DNA of 64,000 bases from Paracoccaceae bacterium. GTDB taxonomy: Bacteria; Pseudomonadota; Alphaproteobacteria; Rhodobacterales; Rhodobacteraceae. Location of the stretch: positions 496,001 through 560,000 of the forward strand of contig WKFK01000014.1 in the NCBI GenBank assembly GCA_014872815.1, in the 5' to 3' direction. Shown piece by piece: positions 52,254-62,300 of this stretch. The position numbers and the translations under genes were made by a program. How positions within the stretch are numbered: position 1 is the first letter of the stretch; each line of letters opens with the position of its first letter. The notes under the pieces were generated by a model that made no database searches, was not told the DNA's origin, and saw only the letters and a program-made list of their open reading frames with translations.

Positions 52254-54074
52254 CTAGGCGGCGTCTTCATCCGCTTGCTGACGGGTCCAGAGCTGCGCGT
52301 AGCGGCCTTTCTTCTCGAGGAGCGCCGTGTGCGTGCCCTCCTCGATGACTTCGCCTTGCTCCAGCACCACAATGCGGTCTGCCTCGGCGATTGTAGACAG
52401 GCGGTGCGCGATGGTGATCACGGTGCGGCCCTCCCCCGCACGCGCCAGTGCCTCTTTGATGCCTTGCTCCGTTTCCGTGTCCAGCGCGGAGGTGGCTTCG
52501 TCCAGAAGCAGGATGGGTGGATTTTTCAGCAAAGTACGGGCAATGCCCACACGTTGCTTTTCGCCGCCGGAGAGCTTGAGACCACGCTCGCCCACGGCAG
52601 TGTCATAGCCATCTGGTAGTGCCGTGATGAAGTCGTGGATCTGTGCCGCCTTTGCAGCCTCGATCACGTCTTCCTCTGTGGCGCCGTCTCGGCCATAAGC
52701 GATGTTGTAGCGAATGGTGTCGTTGAACAGCACCGTATCCTGCGGCACCACGCCAATGGCGTCATGCAGGCTTTCCTGCTGCACATCGCGCACGTCTTGT
52801 CCGTCGATCCGCAATGCGCCGCCCTGCACGTCATAAAACCGGAACAGAAGCCGCCCGATGGTGGATTTGCCGGAACCGGACGCGCCGACAATGGCGACGG
52901 TCTGCCCGCCTTTAACATTCAGGCTCACGCCTTTCAGAATGCGTCGTTCCTCGTCGTAGCCAAAGGCCACGTTGTCGAGTTCAATCGTGCCTTTCTCAAC
53001 CGCAATGGGCTTGGCACCAGCTTTGTCCGAAACCTCACTCGGCTGTTCCAGCAGGTCGAACATTTCCCCCATGTCCACAAGGCTTTGGCGGATTTCGCGG
53101 TAGACCGTGCCAAGGAAGTTCAGCGGCATGGTGATCTGGATCATATAGGCGTTGACCATGACAAACTGGCCCACGGTCAGCGTACCGTTTTCCACGCCAA
53201 TTGCCGCCATGACCATGACCGCCACCAGACCCGACGTGATCAGAAAAGACTGGCCGAAGTTCAAAAATGCCAGCGAGTAAGACGTCTTGAGAGCCGCCGC
53301 CTCATAGCCCGCCATCGCCGCATCATAGCGTGCCGCTTCACGTTTCTCTGCGCCGAAATATTTCACGGTTTCAAAGTTCAGCAGGCTATCGATCGCCTTC
53401 TGGTTTGCGTCGGTGTCCTGATCGTTCATCTGCCGGCGCAACTTCACGCGCCATTCAGTGACCTTGAAGGTGAACCAGATGTAGATCGCGATGGTGACCA
53501 CCACGACTGCGAGATAGCGTGCGTCAAACATCCAATAGAAGATCGCGGAGATCATCAGGAGTTCCAGCACCAAAGGCCCGATGGAAAACAGCATGAAACG
53601 CAGCAGGAATTCCACGCCTTTCACACCGCGCTCGATGATGCGGCTCAGCCCGCCGGTTTTGCGGGTGATGTGATAGCGCATCGAGAGGCGGTGGATATGC
53701 TCAAAGGTCTCAAGCGCCAATTGGCGCAGGGCGCGTTGCGCCACCTTAGCAAAGACCGCATCACGCAGTTGCTGAAAGCCGTTGGTCATCAGACGCGCCA
53801 GACCGTAAGCCACCGTCAGCCCCACCGCACCAAGCGCCAAAGGCGGCACGCCTTTGGCGGACAGGCTGTCCACCGCCGCGCCGTAAAGCTGAGGGGAATA
53901 GACCGCGATCACCTTAGAAATGATCAGCGCCAGCATCGCCAGCACCACGCGGATTTTCACCCAACCTTTGTCAGCGGGCCAAAGATAAGGCGCCACCTTG
54001 CGCACGGTCCGCCAACCGGACCGTTGTTCGTTGCGCGCGAGTTCCTCAGCCGAAGCGGTATGCCATTGTGCCAT
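52254..54074 (-). CDS. ABC exporter of the Atm1/HMT1 type (fused permease and ATPase)
   Basis: A homodimeric exporter half of 606 residues. A six-helix domain (about 40-340) contains the glutathione-pocket-like region YHITRKTGGLSRIIERGVKG, which is characteristic of Atm1/HMT1 proteins. The ATPase domain has Walker A GASGSGKST, signature LSGGEKQRVGIARTL and Walker B ILLLDEATSALD. Characterised relatives export glutathione-linked sulfur or metal conjugates, contributing to iron-sulfur homeostasis and heavy-metal tolerance. The strongly conserved TRKTGGLSR segment makes this class more likely than MsbA. Confidence 0.9.
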   Translation of the reverse strand: MAQWHTASAEELARNEQRSGWRTVRKVAPYLWPADKGWVKIRVVLAMLALIISKVIAVYSPQLYGAAVDSLSAKGVPPLALGAVGLTVAYGLARLMTNGFQQLRDAVFAKVAQRALRQLALETFEHIHRLSMRYHITRKTGGLSRIIERGVKGVEFLLRFMLFSIGPLVLELLMISAIFYWMFDARYLAVVVVTIAIYIWFTFKVTEWRVKLRRQMNDQDTDANQKAIDSLLNFETVKYFGAEKREAARYDAAMAGYEAAALKTSYSLAFLNFGQSFLITSGLVAVMVMAAIGVENGTLTVGQFVMVNAYMIQITMPLNFLGTVYREIRQSLVDMGEMFDLLEQPSEVSDKAGAKPIAVEKGTIELDNVAFGYDEERRILKGVSLNVKGGQTVAIVGASGSGKSTIGRLLFRFYDVQGGALRIDGQDVRDVQQESLHDAIGVVPQDTVLFNDTIRYNIAYGRDGATEEDVIEAAKAAQIHDFITALPDGYDTAVGERGLKLSGGEKQRVGIARTLLKNPPILLLDEATSALDTETEQGIKEALARAGEGRTVITIAHRLSTIAEADRIVVLEQGEVIEEGTHTALLEKKGRYAQLWTRQQADEDAA

Positions 54075-54149
54075 GCTTGCCTGCCCTGTCAGTTGGTGAG
54101 CCCAGCAAACTTAATGGCCGCAGGCGGGACTTGCCAGCCCCGCACAGCT

Positions 54150-55955
54150 TTATTCTTCGGGCACCGTAAAGACTTGCCCCGGATAGATCAGGTCTGGATC
54201 GCGGATCTTATCCTTGTTGGCTTCAAACACCTGCAAGTAAAGCTGCCCCTCGCCATAGCGATCACGCGCGATGGCCCAGAGGGTGGCACCCGGCTGCACG
54301 GTGACAATGCGCACGGGCGGTTGCACAGCTGCGGCATCTGGTTTCGTTTCTGGATCGTCCTCAGGCGTGGCCTCTGCTGCCTCTGGTGCTGCGGAGGCTT
54401 CTGTTTCCTCTGTGGCCAGCGGGGCCGCTACCACCTCATAGGCTTCCGGCTCTGTCGTCACTTCAGAGACTGGGGCTTGTGTGTCATCGGCCTGTGTTTC
54501 AGTGTCTGCCACGGCAATTTCTGTTGCGCCCTCAGCCGCGTCTTCAGTAGTTGCAACTTCTGGAGCCGTTGCCTCTGTGACATCTGTGGCTGTCTCTGGC
54601 TTGGCTTCAACCACCGCTGTTTCGTCAGTTGTATCTGCGCTGTTAGCTTCAGTTTCCCAGGTAGTCTCAGTGGGTTGTGTCTCTACTGAGGCCACGTCTT
54701 GCTGGGCAGTCTCGGCTTCGGCCACTTCTTCCGACTGAGCACGGGCTTTGGCGACTGTCTCTGGGGTTTCGCGTTTGAACGGCGTTACAACGCGGGACAG
54801 CACTTTGGCGGTTTCGTCCACTTCATCCGCGCGCAGTTCATAGAGCCCTCCAGCCACGTCTTCCAACTGCGAAGACCAAAGGCCCGCGTCGTCAATCTGT
54901 GTGGTCGCGGCCAAGGCATTGTCCAGATACAGCCGCACAAAAGCGTTTGGATTGCCGCGTCCGGAGACCATCACTGCACCGGTGTCGGTATAGCTGATCG
55001 AGTCAATCGACACCGCGGCGAGAACTTCAGGAGTGTCCTCTTGCGGCGCGGCCGGTTGCACCACGCGCACGCCTTCAGAGTCAGACACAATCACCGCTGG
55101 TGCCTTGGGTGCTGGCGCAGGTTCCACCGCAGCGGTCTCTTCTTTGACTTCTGGTTCAGGGGCGGCGCCGGAAGCCACATCAACTGAACTTTCCGAAACA
55201 TCTTCAACGGCTTGATCGCCACTGTTCACCTGCTGCGAGGTATCCTCAGTCTCCTCACCAACGCTATCTGTGGCCACCTCTTCGACGGCTACTGTTTCCT
55301 GAGCAATCTCTGGCTCTACCTCGACTTTCTCTGCTGTTTGTTCAGCCGGAGCCAAAACCTCAGGCGCGACCGATGCCTCAGCAACAGCAATGACCGGCGC
55401 CACAATCACGGTGGCATCAGACGGCACATCCCCATCCGCACGGCGTTCGACAAGGCTCAATACGCGCGGCGCTTCGCTTGGCTCAATCGCCAGGATGGCG
55501 GCAAATTTGCCAGCCGTATCCACGGGTGCCAGAGCCACCTCCGTGCCGTCCAGCAAGATGCCCAACATGGCACCCGGCGCGGCGGCGCCTGCCACCACTG
55601 TGTTGCCTTCGGCATCCACGCGCACCACGTCAAAACTTGGGGAGATTGTTGGCGCCGCTTCTTCAGTCGTCGACGCCGCCTCTTCCGTTGCGGGCGCGGT
55701 CTCTTCAGCGGCCTCTGTCACCTGTTCCTGCGTTTCGGTAGACGCAGCTGGCGCATCGGTCTGCTGCCCGGATGCCTCCGGCGCACTTTGCGTCGCAGGC
55801 ACACTGCCTTCGGTCTGCTTGTCGTCTGTAACGGTCTGGTCACTGCCATCCAGCACGCCGGTAGACACCAGCGCGAAGACAGACACGCCCATCGCCACCA
55901 CAACTCCGGCCACCCAGGCCACATTCCCGCTGAAAATTGATGCTTTGTCACTCAT
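54150..55955 (-). CDS. Low-complexity anchored LysM protein
   Basis: A 601-residue envelope protein. A membrane anchor lies near the N-terminus (VAWVAGVVVAMGVSVFALVS). A very long acidic, alanine-, valine-, threonine- and glutamate-rich region (about residues 35-545) is interrupted by two bacterial-Ig-like segments (near 95-180 and 300-375, for example VSGRGNPNAFVRLYLDN). A C-terminal LysM domain (TVQPGATLWAIARDRYGEGQ to YPGQVFTVPEE) binds peptidoglycan. The start at 55955 is preferred over 55985 because it leads straight into the anchor. Probably a cell-wall spacer or scaffold. Confidence 0.88.
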   Translation of the reverse strand: MSDKASIFSGNVAWVAGVVVAMGVSVFALVSTGVLDGSDQTVTDDKQTEGSVPATQSAPEASGQQTDAPAASTETQEQVTEAAEETAPATEEAASTTEEAAPTISPSFDVVRVDAEGNTVVAGAAAPGAMLGILLDGTEVALAPVDTAGKFAAILAIEPSEAPRVLSLVERRADGDVPSDATVIVAPVIAVAEASVAPEVLAPAEQTAEKVEVEPEIAQETVAVEEVATDSVGEETEDTSQQVNSGDQAVEDVSESSVDVASGAAPEPEVKEETAAVEPAPAPKAPAVIVSDSEGVRVVQPAAPQEDTPEVLAAVSIDSISYTDTGAVMVSGRGNPNAFVRLYLDNALAATTQIDDAGLWSSQLEDVAGGLYELRADEVDETAKVLSRVVTPFKRETPETVAKARAQSEEVAEAETAQQDVASVETQPTETTWETEANSADTTDETAVVEAKPETATDVTEATAPEVATTEDAAEGATEIAVADTETQADDTQAPVSEVTTEPEAYEVVAAPLATEETEASAAPEAAEATPEDDPETKPDAAAVQPPVRIVTVQPGATLWAIARDRYGEGQLYLQVFEANKDKIRDPDLIYPGQVFTVPEE

Positions 55956-56054
55956 CGCCGATAATCCCCCGAAGTCGGCTGTCATCTTGGTTGAGAGACC
56001 CTACCAACCCAGATATTGCTGGTCAAAAGAGCTTTGAACATATTGGAGAATTTC

Positions 56055-56606
56055 ATGACCACACGCTCGATCTGTGTCTTTTGTGGTTCACGTTTTGGCG
56101 GCGATGCAACCTATAAAGAGGCCGCCGCGGCCTTTGGCGCCCGCTTTGGCTACAAAAACTGGCGTCTGGTCTACGGCGCGGGCGATGTGGGTTTGATGGG
56201 CGCTGTGGCCAATGCGGCGCAGGCAGCGGGCGCGGACACCTTTGGTGTGATCCCGACCCATTTGCTGGAATGGGAAGTTGGGAAACGCGATCTCACCAAC
56301 TTCATCGTGACCGAAAACATGCACGAGCGCAAAAAGGTCATGTTCATGAACTGCGACGCGATCGTGGTCCTGCCGGGCGGCGCTGGCTCGCTGGATGAGT
56401 TTTTTGAAGTGCTGACATGGCGCCAGCTTGGCCTGCACGAAAAGCCCATTGTGGTGCTGAATGTGAACGGCTTCTGGGACCCGCTGGTTGGATTGCTGGA
56501 TCATGTGATCGAACAAGGCTTTGCCGAGCAGAGCCTGAAGGATTTCATCCATGTGGCAGATGATGTGGCCGAGGCGGAAGCGATCCTGGATCGGGCGTTT
56601 GGTTAA
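56055..56606 (+). CDS. LOG-family nucleotide hydrolase
   Basis: A TIGR00730/LOG family protein of 183 residues, a phosphoribohydrolase of nucleoside 5'-monophosphates related to cytokinin-activating enzymes. The Rossmann start ICVFCGSRFG and the active-site region LPGGAGSLDEFFEVLTWRQLG (here AGS replaces the commonest GGxGT form) are visible, as is the EWEVGKRDL region. The start at 56055 follows GGAGAATTTC. It overlaps the convergent phosphoesterase by four bases. Confidence 0.92.
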   Translation: MTTRSICVFCGSRFGGDATYKEAAAAFGARFGYKNWRLVYGAGDVGLMGAVANAAQAAGADTFGVIPTHLLEWEVGKRDLTNFIVTENMHERKKVMFMNCDAIVVLPGGAGSLDEFFEVLTWRQLGLHEKPIVVLNVNGFWDPLVGLLDHVIEQGFAEQSLKDFIHVADDVAEAEAILDRAFG

Positions 56607-57505
56607 GCCGTGCCTTTGTCGGTTCCGGAGATTTCCACAACGGTGATCTCTGGAACCACACCAAAACGCACAGGCAAAATCGAGCAGCCAATACCGCCTG
56701 AGACTACGAGATCACGGCCTTCCTCACGCACATGACCGTAGGCAAACCGGTTGCCAAAGCGTGAAGGTACTCTTGGGGAATACCCAAACACGCGCACTTG
56801 GCCGCCATGGGTGTGCCCCGAAACTGTTAGAGCAACCCGGTCAGGTACATTTACAAAAATGTCTGGCTCATGCGCCATCATCACAACTGGCGCACCATCA
56901 TCCGCTAATTGCGAAAGTGTCCCTTCCAAATCGTGCAGACCTTCAAAGCCGCCACCCTTGCGCCTAAAAGCGAGTTGATCTTCCAAGCCAGCTAACCAAA
57001 CTCCTGCACCCTCAATCTTGCGCACCTGATTGGAGAAGACTGGGATGCCGTTTGTTTCGAGGGTCTGCGCAAAAATGTTGGGACCAGCGCGACGGCGCTG
57101 CGCTTCTGGGTCGTCCCACCAATCATGGTTCCCCAGAATAGCAAAGACACCGTGCTTGGCTTTCAGATCAGCCAAAACAGGCGCTAGCTCGGCAATGTCG
57201 ACGGGCTCTGAAGTGAAGGCATGGCCTGCTGCGTAGTCTCCCAGCAATAAAACCAAATCCGCATCCAGTGCGTTGGTGCGTGTCACGACTTGTCTCATTC
57301 GACTGAGGTCGGGAAAAGGCTTACCCGCGTGCAGATCCGCCAAGAGCGCTATTCTCAGCGGTGGCGCGGTCCAGTCATCGCGCTTGATCCGCCACCTTTT
57401 CACCCGCAAACGCAGCGCCGGTTCGACAAAGAAGCCATAAGTGGCCGCAAAAAAGCCTGCCAAGATCACTCCCAGCAGGCCTTTGATAAAACCACGTCGG
57501 GTCAC
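56603..57505 (-). CDS. Membrane-associated metallophosphoesterase
   Basis: A calcineurin-like phosphoesterase of 300 residues with an N-terminal anchor or twin-arginine-like start (MTRRGFIKGLLGVILAGFFA). The metal-binding set is complete: LADLHAG, LLGDYAAG, LGNHDWWDD, MMAHEPD and SGHTHGGQ. This pattern matches YkuE/YaeI-type enzymes associated with the membrane, some of which act on lipid A precursors. Substrate unknown. It lies close to sodB on the same strand. Confidence 0.9.
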   Translation of the reverse strand: MTRRGFIKGLLGVILAGFFAATYGFFVEPALRLRVKRWRIKRDDWTAPPLRIALLADLHAGKPFPDLSRMRQVVTRTNALDADLVLLLGDYAAGHAFTSEPVDIAELAPVLADLKAKHGVFAILGNHDWWDDPEAQRRRAGPNIFAQTLETNGIPVFSNQVRKIEGAGVWLAGLEDQLAFRRKGGGFEGLHDLEGTLSQLADDGAPVVMMAHEPDIFVNVPDRVALTVSGHTHGGQVRVFGYSPRVPSRFGNRFAYGHVREEGRDLVVSGGIGCSILPVRFGVVPEITVVEISGTDKGTA

Positions 57506-57508
57506 GGA

Positions 57509-58108
57509 TTACATCCGGGAGGCAACGTTTTCCCAGTTCACCAGGTTGTCCAGGAAGTTGCTCAGGTAGACCGGACGCTTGTTGCGGAAGTCGATGTAGT
57601 AGGAGTGCTCCCATACGTCACAGCCCAGCAGCGCGGTCTGGTTGAAACACAGTGGGTTCACGCCGTTTTCGGTCTTGGTCACAGCCAAGGAACCGTCAGC
57701 GTTTTTCACCAGCCAGCACCAGCCGGAGCCAAACTGACCTGCGCCTGCGGCGGAGAACTGCTTTTTGAACTCGTCAACGGAGCCGAAGGACTCAACCAGC
57801 GCTTTTTCCAGCTCACCAGGCATGGCGTTTGCGCCTGGGCCCATCATTTCCCAGAACTGGTTGTGGTTCCACAGCTGGGAGATGTTGTTGAAGATGCCGT
57901 TTTGGGCAACTGCGTTGGCGTCGTAGGTGCCAACGATGATCTCTTCCAGAGACTTGCCTTCCCACTCGGTGCCGGCGATGGCGGCGTTGCCGTTGGTCAC
58001 ATAGGCGTTGTGGTGCAGATCGTGGTGAAATTCCAGCGTCTCTGCGGACATGCCTTTGTCGGCCAGAGCGTCGTGGGCGTAAGGAAGATCAGGGAGTTGA
58101 AAAGCCAT
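57509..58108 (-). CDS. sodB: Superoxide dismutase, iron type
   Basis: Converts superoxide to peroxide and oxygen in the cytoplasm. At 199 residues the four metal ligands are His in LEFHHDLHHNAY, His in QLWNHNQFW, and Asp and His in GCDVWEHSYY. The glutamine in SQLWNHN is the residue that marks the iron class, where manganese enzymes have glycine. The start at 58108 is the family start; the open frame to 58153 is an untranslated leader. Confidence 0.95.
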   Translation of the reverse strand: MAFQLPDLPYAHDALADKGMSAETLEFHHDLHHNAYVTNGNAAIAGTEWEGKSLEEIIVGTYDANAVAQNGIFNNISQLWNHNQFWEMMGPGANAMPGELEKALVESFGSVDEFKKQFSAAGAGQFGSGWCWLVKNADGSLAVTKTENGVNPLCFNQTALLGCDVWEHSYYIDFRNKRPVYLSNFLDNLVNWENVASRM

Positions 58109-58241
58109 TGCAGCATCCTCTTCTGTTGCGCGAGTTATCTTTGCCAGACACATGTGGGCGAATGGTGCGTGAGGTCAAGGGCAAAGCGGCAAAATGCTGA
58201 GCCACACAGCATCTTGCTCTGTTTTTCTGCGTAGCTTGGGC

Positions 58242-58640
58242 TTATTGCAAGGCGCAGGTGCCGTTGCCGGTTTCGGTATTCGGATAGCCAAAAGCGTTGA
58301 AGGTCAAATGAGCCCGATCGCGCTTCTTCTTAAAGACCAAGGACCATTCCAGCGTGGCCTTTTGACCGCGACTGCTCACCACATCTTCCAAACGCCATCG
58401 CACCCGCATTTGCTTGTCATTGTCTTGAACAAATTTGGCCTGAACGGGCGCACGCCCATGGTGCTTGGACAAGCGATCCGTGATTTCAGCGCCGCCTTTG
58501 CCGTTCAGTTCGACCAAAACCTCGGGCGAAATGGTGCCGTTGGTGCCGCCACCGCGGAATTTACAGAGATAGGTTTGTGCCTGCACAGATGTCGTTGCAG
58601 CAAGAGTAAGGCCAAGCACAACAGAAATGGTCTTCAACAT
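58242..58640 (-). CDS. Small secreted protein of unknown function
   Basis: A 132-residue predicted periplasmic protein with a signal peptide (MLKTISVVLGLTLAATTSVQ, cleavage after VQA). The mature part is basic and strand-rich with two cysteines (YLCKF and GTCAL at the very end) that could form a disulfide. I do not recognise a family. It is flanked by sodB and the sarcosine oxidase operon with independent spacers. Confidence 0.7.
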   Translation of the reverse strand: MLKTISVVLGLTLAATTSVQAQTYLCKFRGGGTNGTISPEVLVELNGKGGAEITDRLSKHHGRAPVQAKFVQDNDKQMRVRWRLEDVVSSRGQKATLEWSLVFKKKRDRAHLTFNAFGYPNTETGNGTCALQ

Positions 58641-58749
58641 AGTTCAGTAATGTCCTCTAGTTTTTTGAGGACACTAACCGACCAAGGAACAACTACAAGG
58701 TGAAACTAGATTAAATGCACGCGGCCATTGAGCCACGTGCAGAGATTTC

Positions 58750-59316
58750 TTAATGAAAGCCCACATCGCCCCCCGGTTGTGCCGAGACTTTCAGCACATC
58801 AAAGACATACTGCGCCACAGAGCGGAAGCAGATGACTTCGAAACTTCCGTCCTCATTGCCCCACACCGCCGCAGGCACCTGCGCAATGCGGGAACGGCGG
58901 ATGTCCCCGGCACCAAAAGCGTCTCTGGCGAAATCCACTGGCGCCAGTTTGGCGAGCACATCTCGGCTGCTATCCCCAGACACGCGGAACACCGCGCGGG
59001 CATCAGAGACGTTGGCCACCAGTGCATGGCTGCCTTTCAGACCGTCCGTCATGGTGGCCACGGTCTCGTTGACCGACGCGTAGTCCACCACGACCAGAAG
59101 TTCGTCCGGTGACATCCACGCCACAGCGCCTTTGTCTCCGGAAGTCACCTTACGCTGCGCGGGCACAGCCGCGCCGGTGGCCGCTTTGATCGCCGCGGAC
59201 ATCTCTTTGGATGCCAGATCGCCGCGCACCGTGATCATGCCGCGCAGGCCGGTTTCTTCGACCTTGGCAAAGCCTTCGAACGTTGCGCCATCCAGGGCGC
59301 TCACAGCCTCAGACAT
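58750..59316 (-). CDS. soxG: Sarcosine oxidase gamma subunit
   Basis: The small subunit of heterotetrameric sarcosine oxidase; 188 residues from 59316. It resembles a diverged GcvT-like fold: VAWMSPDELLVVVDYASV, then ALVANVSDARAVFRVSGDSSRDVLAKLAPVD. It is the last gene of soxB-D-A-G and overlaps the end of soxA by eight bases. The longer frame to 59355 lies inside soxA. Confidence 0.92.
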   Translation of the reverse strand: MSEAVSALDGATFEGFAKVEETGLRGMITVRGDLASKEMSAAIKAATGAAVPAQRKVTSGDKGAVAWMSPDELLVVVDYASVNETVATMTDGLKGSHALVANVSDARAVFRVSGDSSRDVLAKLAPVDFARDAFGAGDIRRSRIAQVPAAVWGNEDGSFEVICFRSVAQYVFDVLKVSAQPGGDVGFH

Positions 59317-62300
59317 TCTGCTTCTCCCCGTCTTTGTCATAGAACACCGGATCAACCACTTTGGCCTTCACCGTGCTGCCGTCCACTTTGTTGAACTCGA
59401 CCACATCTCCGAGGCGTTTCATACCGCCATGGATCAAGCCCATGGCAATGCCGCGATCCAATGTCGGGGAGTAATAGGTTGAGGTCACCCGCCCCTGCAC
59501 ATTGCGTTGGCCGTTGGCGTTGGTGCCATGGGCCACGATATACGCGCCGTCGGGAATGACAGAGCCGTCTTCGGTTTCAAAGCCCGCCAGCTTCCAGCGG
59601 TCTTCCGAGGCCATGTGGTCACGCATTTGCGCGCGCTTGCCCAAGAAATCTTCTTTCTTCTTGGAAATCGCCCACTGCATGTTGAGATCTTGTGGGATCA
59701 CCGTGCCGTCGGTTTCATCGCCAATCATGATGAAGCCCTTTTCGGCCCGCATCACATGCAGCGCTTCTGTGCCGTAAGGCATGATGTTGAACTCTTTGCC
59801 AGCCTCCAGCAGCGCATCCCAGAAGGCGCGGCCTTGGCTCGCAGGCACGGCGATTTCGTAAGACAGCTCGCCGGAGAAAGAAATCCGATAGGCGCGGGCG
59901 TCAAAGTCGCCGATCTTGCCGTCTTTCCATTCCATAAAGGCGAGGCCCTCTTTGGAGACATCCATTTCGCCGCCGAGCTTCTCGATCACCTTGCGGGCGT
60001 TAGGGCCAACCACGGCGATCTGCGCATATTGCTCGGTGACATTGGCGGTATAGACCTGCCAGTCCCACCATTCGCACTGCAGCCAATCTTCCATCCAGCC
60101 GTGGATGCGCTCGGCACCGCCGGTGGTGGTGTGGCACAGGAAGGTGTCCTCATCTATGCGCGCAACAACGCCGTCATCAATCAGGAAGCCGTTTTCGTTG
60201 CACATCAGGCCATAGCGGCATTTGCCCGGCTTCAGCGTCGACATCATGTTGGTGTACATCATGTCGAGGAATTTTCCTGCGTCGGGCCCCTTAACGATGA
60301 TCTTACCCAGCGTGGATGCGTCCAGCAAACCGACGCTGTCGCGTGTCTGACGGATCTCACGGCTCACCGCATCGGCATGGCTTTCTTGCCCCCGTGGGAA
60401 GCAATATGGGCGGCGCCAGTGGCCAACCGGCTCAAAGAACGCGCCATTGGCTTCGTGCCACGCGTGGATCGGCGTGCGGCGCAGCGGTTGGAACACCTCG
60501 TCGCGCGCTTCACCGGCAATCGCGCCCATGGAAATCGGCGTGTACGGTGGGCGGAAGGTGGTGGTGCCGGTCGCCGGAATGGGCTGATTGAGCGCATCAG
60601 AAAGCACCGCCAAGCCGTTGATATTGCTCAACTTACCCTGATCTGTCGCCATGCCCAGCGTGGTGTAGCGCTTGGTGTGCTCCACACTTTCATAGCCTTC
60701 CTGCGCCGCCAGTTTGACGTCCGAGACTTTCACGTCGTTTTGATAGTCGAGCCAGGCTTTCATCCGAAGCTTTGGTCCCGCACCTTGCGGCATCAGCCAG
60801 CAGGCTTGCAGCGGCGCTTCGTCATGCACCTCGCCTTTAGGCTCGTCAGCCGCGGTTACAGTAAAGCCAGCCGCTTCCGCCGCAGCTTCACCCGCTTTCA
60901 GACCGTCGACCAGCACGTCATCCAACTTGAGCGGCCCACTTGCGGTGCCAGCGGTGGAGACAAACGGTTTGCCATCATGGCTGGTCGGCGCGCGGTCGGG
61001 ATCAGGACGGAAATGCGCCTGCGCCTCGTCCCAGATCAGCTTGCCGCCACAATGGGACCAGAGGTGCACCACCGGGGACCAGCCGCCGGACATGGCAACC
61101 GCGTCACAAGCAATCTCTTCCAGCACCGCGCCTTCACCCGCTTGGGCACAGATCGCCACACCAGTCACGCGTTTGCCGCCTTTGACCTTTGCGATGCCTT
61201 TGCCAACCTCAACCCGAATGCCTGCCGCCTTCGCCTCGTCTGCCAAAACACCGCCGCCGGAGGCGCGAGCATCAAGGATCACCGGCACATCAAGGCCCGC
61301 AGCCTTCAAAGCGAGCGCGGTGCGGTAGGCATCATCGTTATTGGTGACCACTACGGTGCGGTCGCCTGCGGAAACGCCGAAGTTTTCGACGTAATCACGC
61401 ATCGCGCTGGCCAACATCACACCGGGGATGTCATTGCCTGCAAAGGATAGCGGGCGTTCGATGGCACCGGTTGCGGTCACAATCTGTTTCGCACGGATGC
61501 GCCACAGACGGTGGCGTGGTCCATCGAGCAAGGGCGCGTGATCGGTCAGACGCTCGTAACCAAGGATGTAGCCGTGGTCATAGACCCCTGCCCCCATCAT
61601 ACGGTTGCGCAGGGTGACGTTGTCCATCGCTTCAAGCTCGGCCACGGTGGCGTCGATGAAGTCATCGACTTTCACGCCATCCACCTTGCCGCCATCCACC
61701 GGTGCGCGCCCCCCCCAATGGGCGGTTTGTTCCATCAGCAATACTTTGGCACCGGATTGCCCCGCCGCCTTGGCCGCCATCAAACCAGCGACACCGCCGC
61801 CAACAACAACCACGTCAAAGAAGGCGTAGAAATGCTCATAGCGATCCGCATCGCGGTCTTTGGGCGCTTTGCCCAGACCCGCAGAGTGGCGCACGATGGG
61901 TTCGAACACATGTTTCCACGCCGCCGCGGGGGCCATGAAGGTCTTGTAGTAAAACCCTGCAGGCAGTGCACGGGCAGCATAGTTGTTGATTACGCCCACA
62001 TCGAACTCGAGGCTCGGCCAGTGGTTTTGGCTGGTACAGGTCAGACCGTCATAGAGCTCCGTGGTGGTGGCACGTTGGTTGGGCTCAAACTTGCCGCCTG
62101 TGCCAAGGTTCACCAGTGCGTTGGGTTCTTCCGCGCCGGAGGCCACCACGCCACGTGGGCGGTGGTATTTGAACGAACGCCCCATCAGCATCTGATCGTT
62201 CGCGAGCAATGCGGAGGCCAGCGTATCGCCTTCAAAGCCGGTGAACTGCTTGCCGTTAAAGGAGAATGTCACCTGCTTGGATTTGTTCAACAGGCGCCCG

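Noticed and set aside
52635-54689. A 684-residue plus-strand open frame
   Set aside because: Runs antisense to both the ABC exporter and the end of the LysM protein, with low-complexity content mirroring them.
59507-61450. A 647-residue plus-strand open frame
   Set aside because: Antisense to soxA, with no ribosome site and no recognisable domain.
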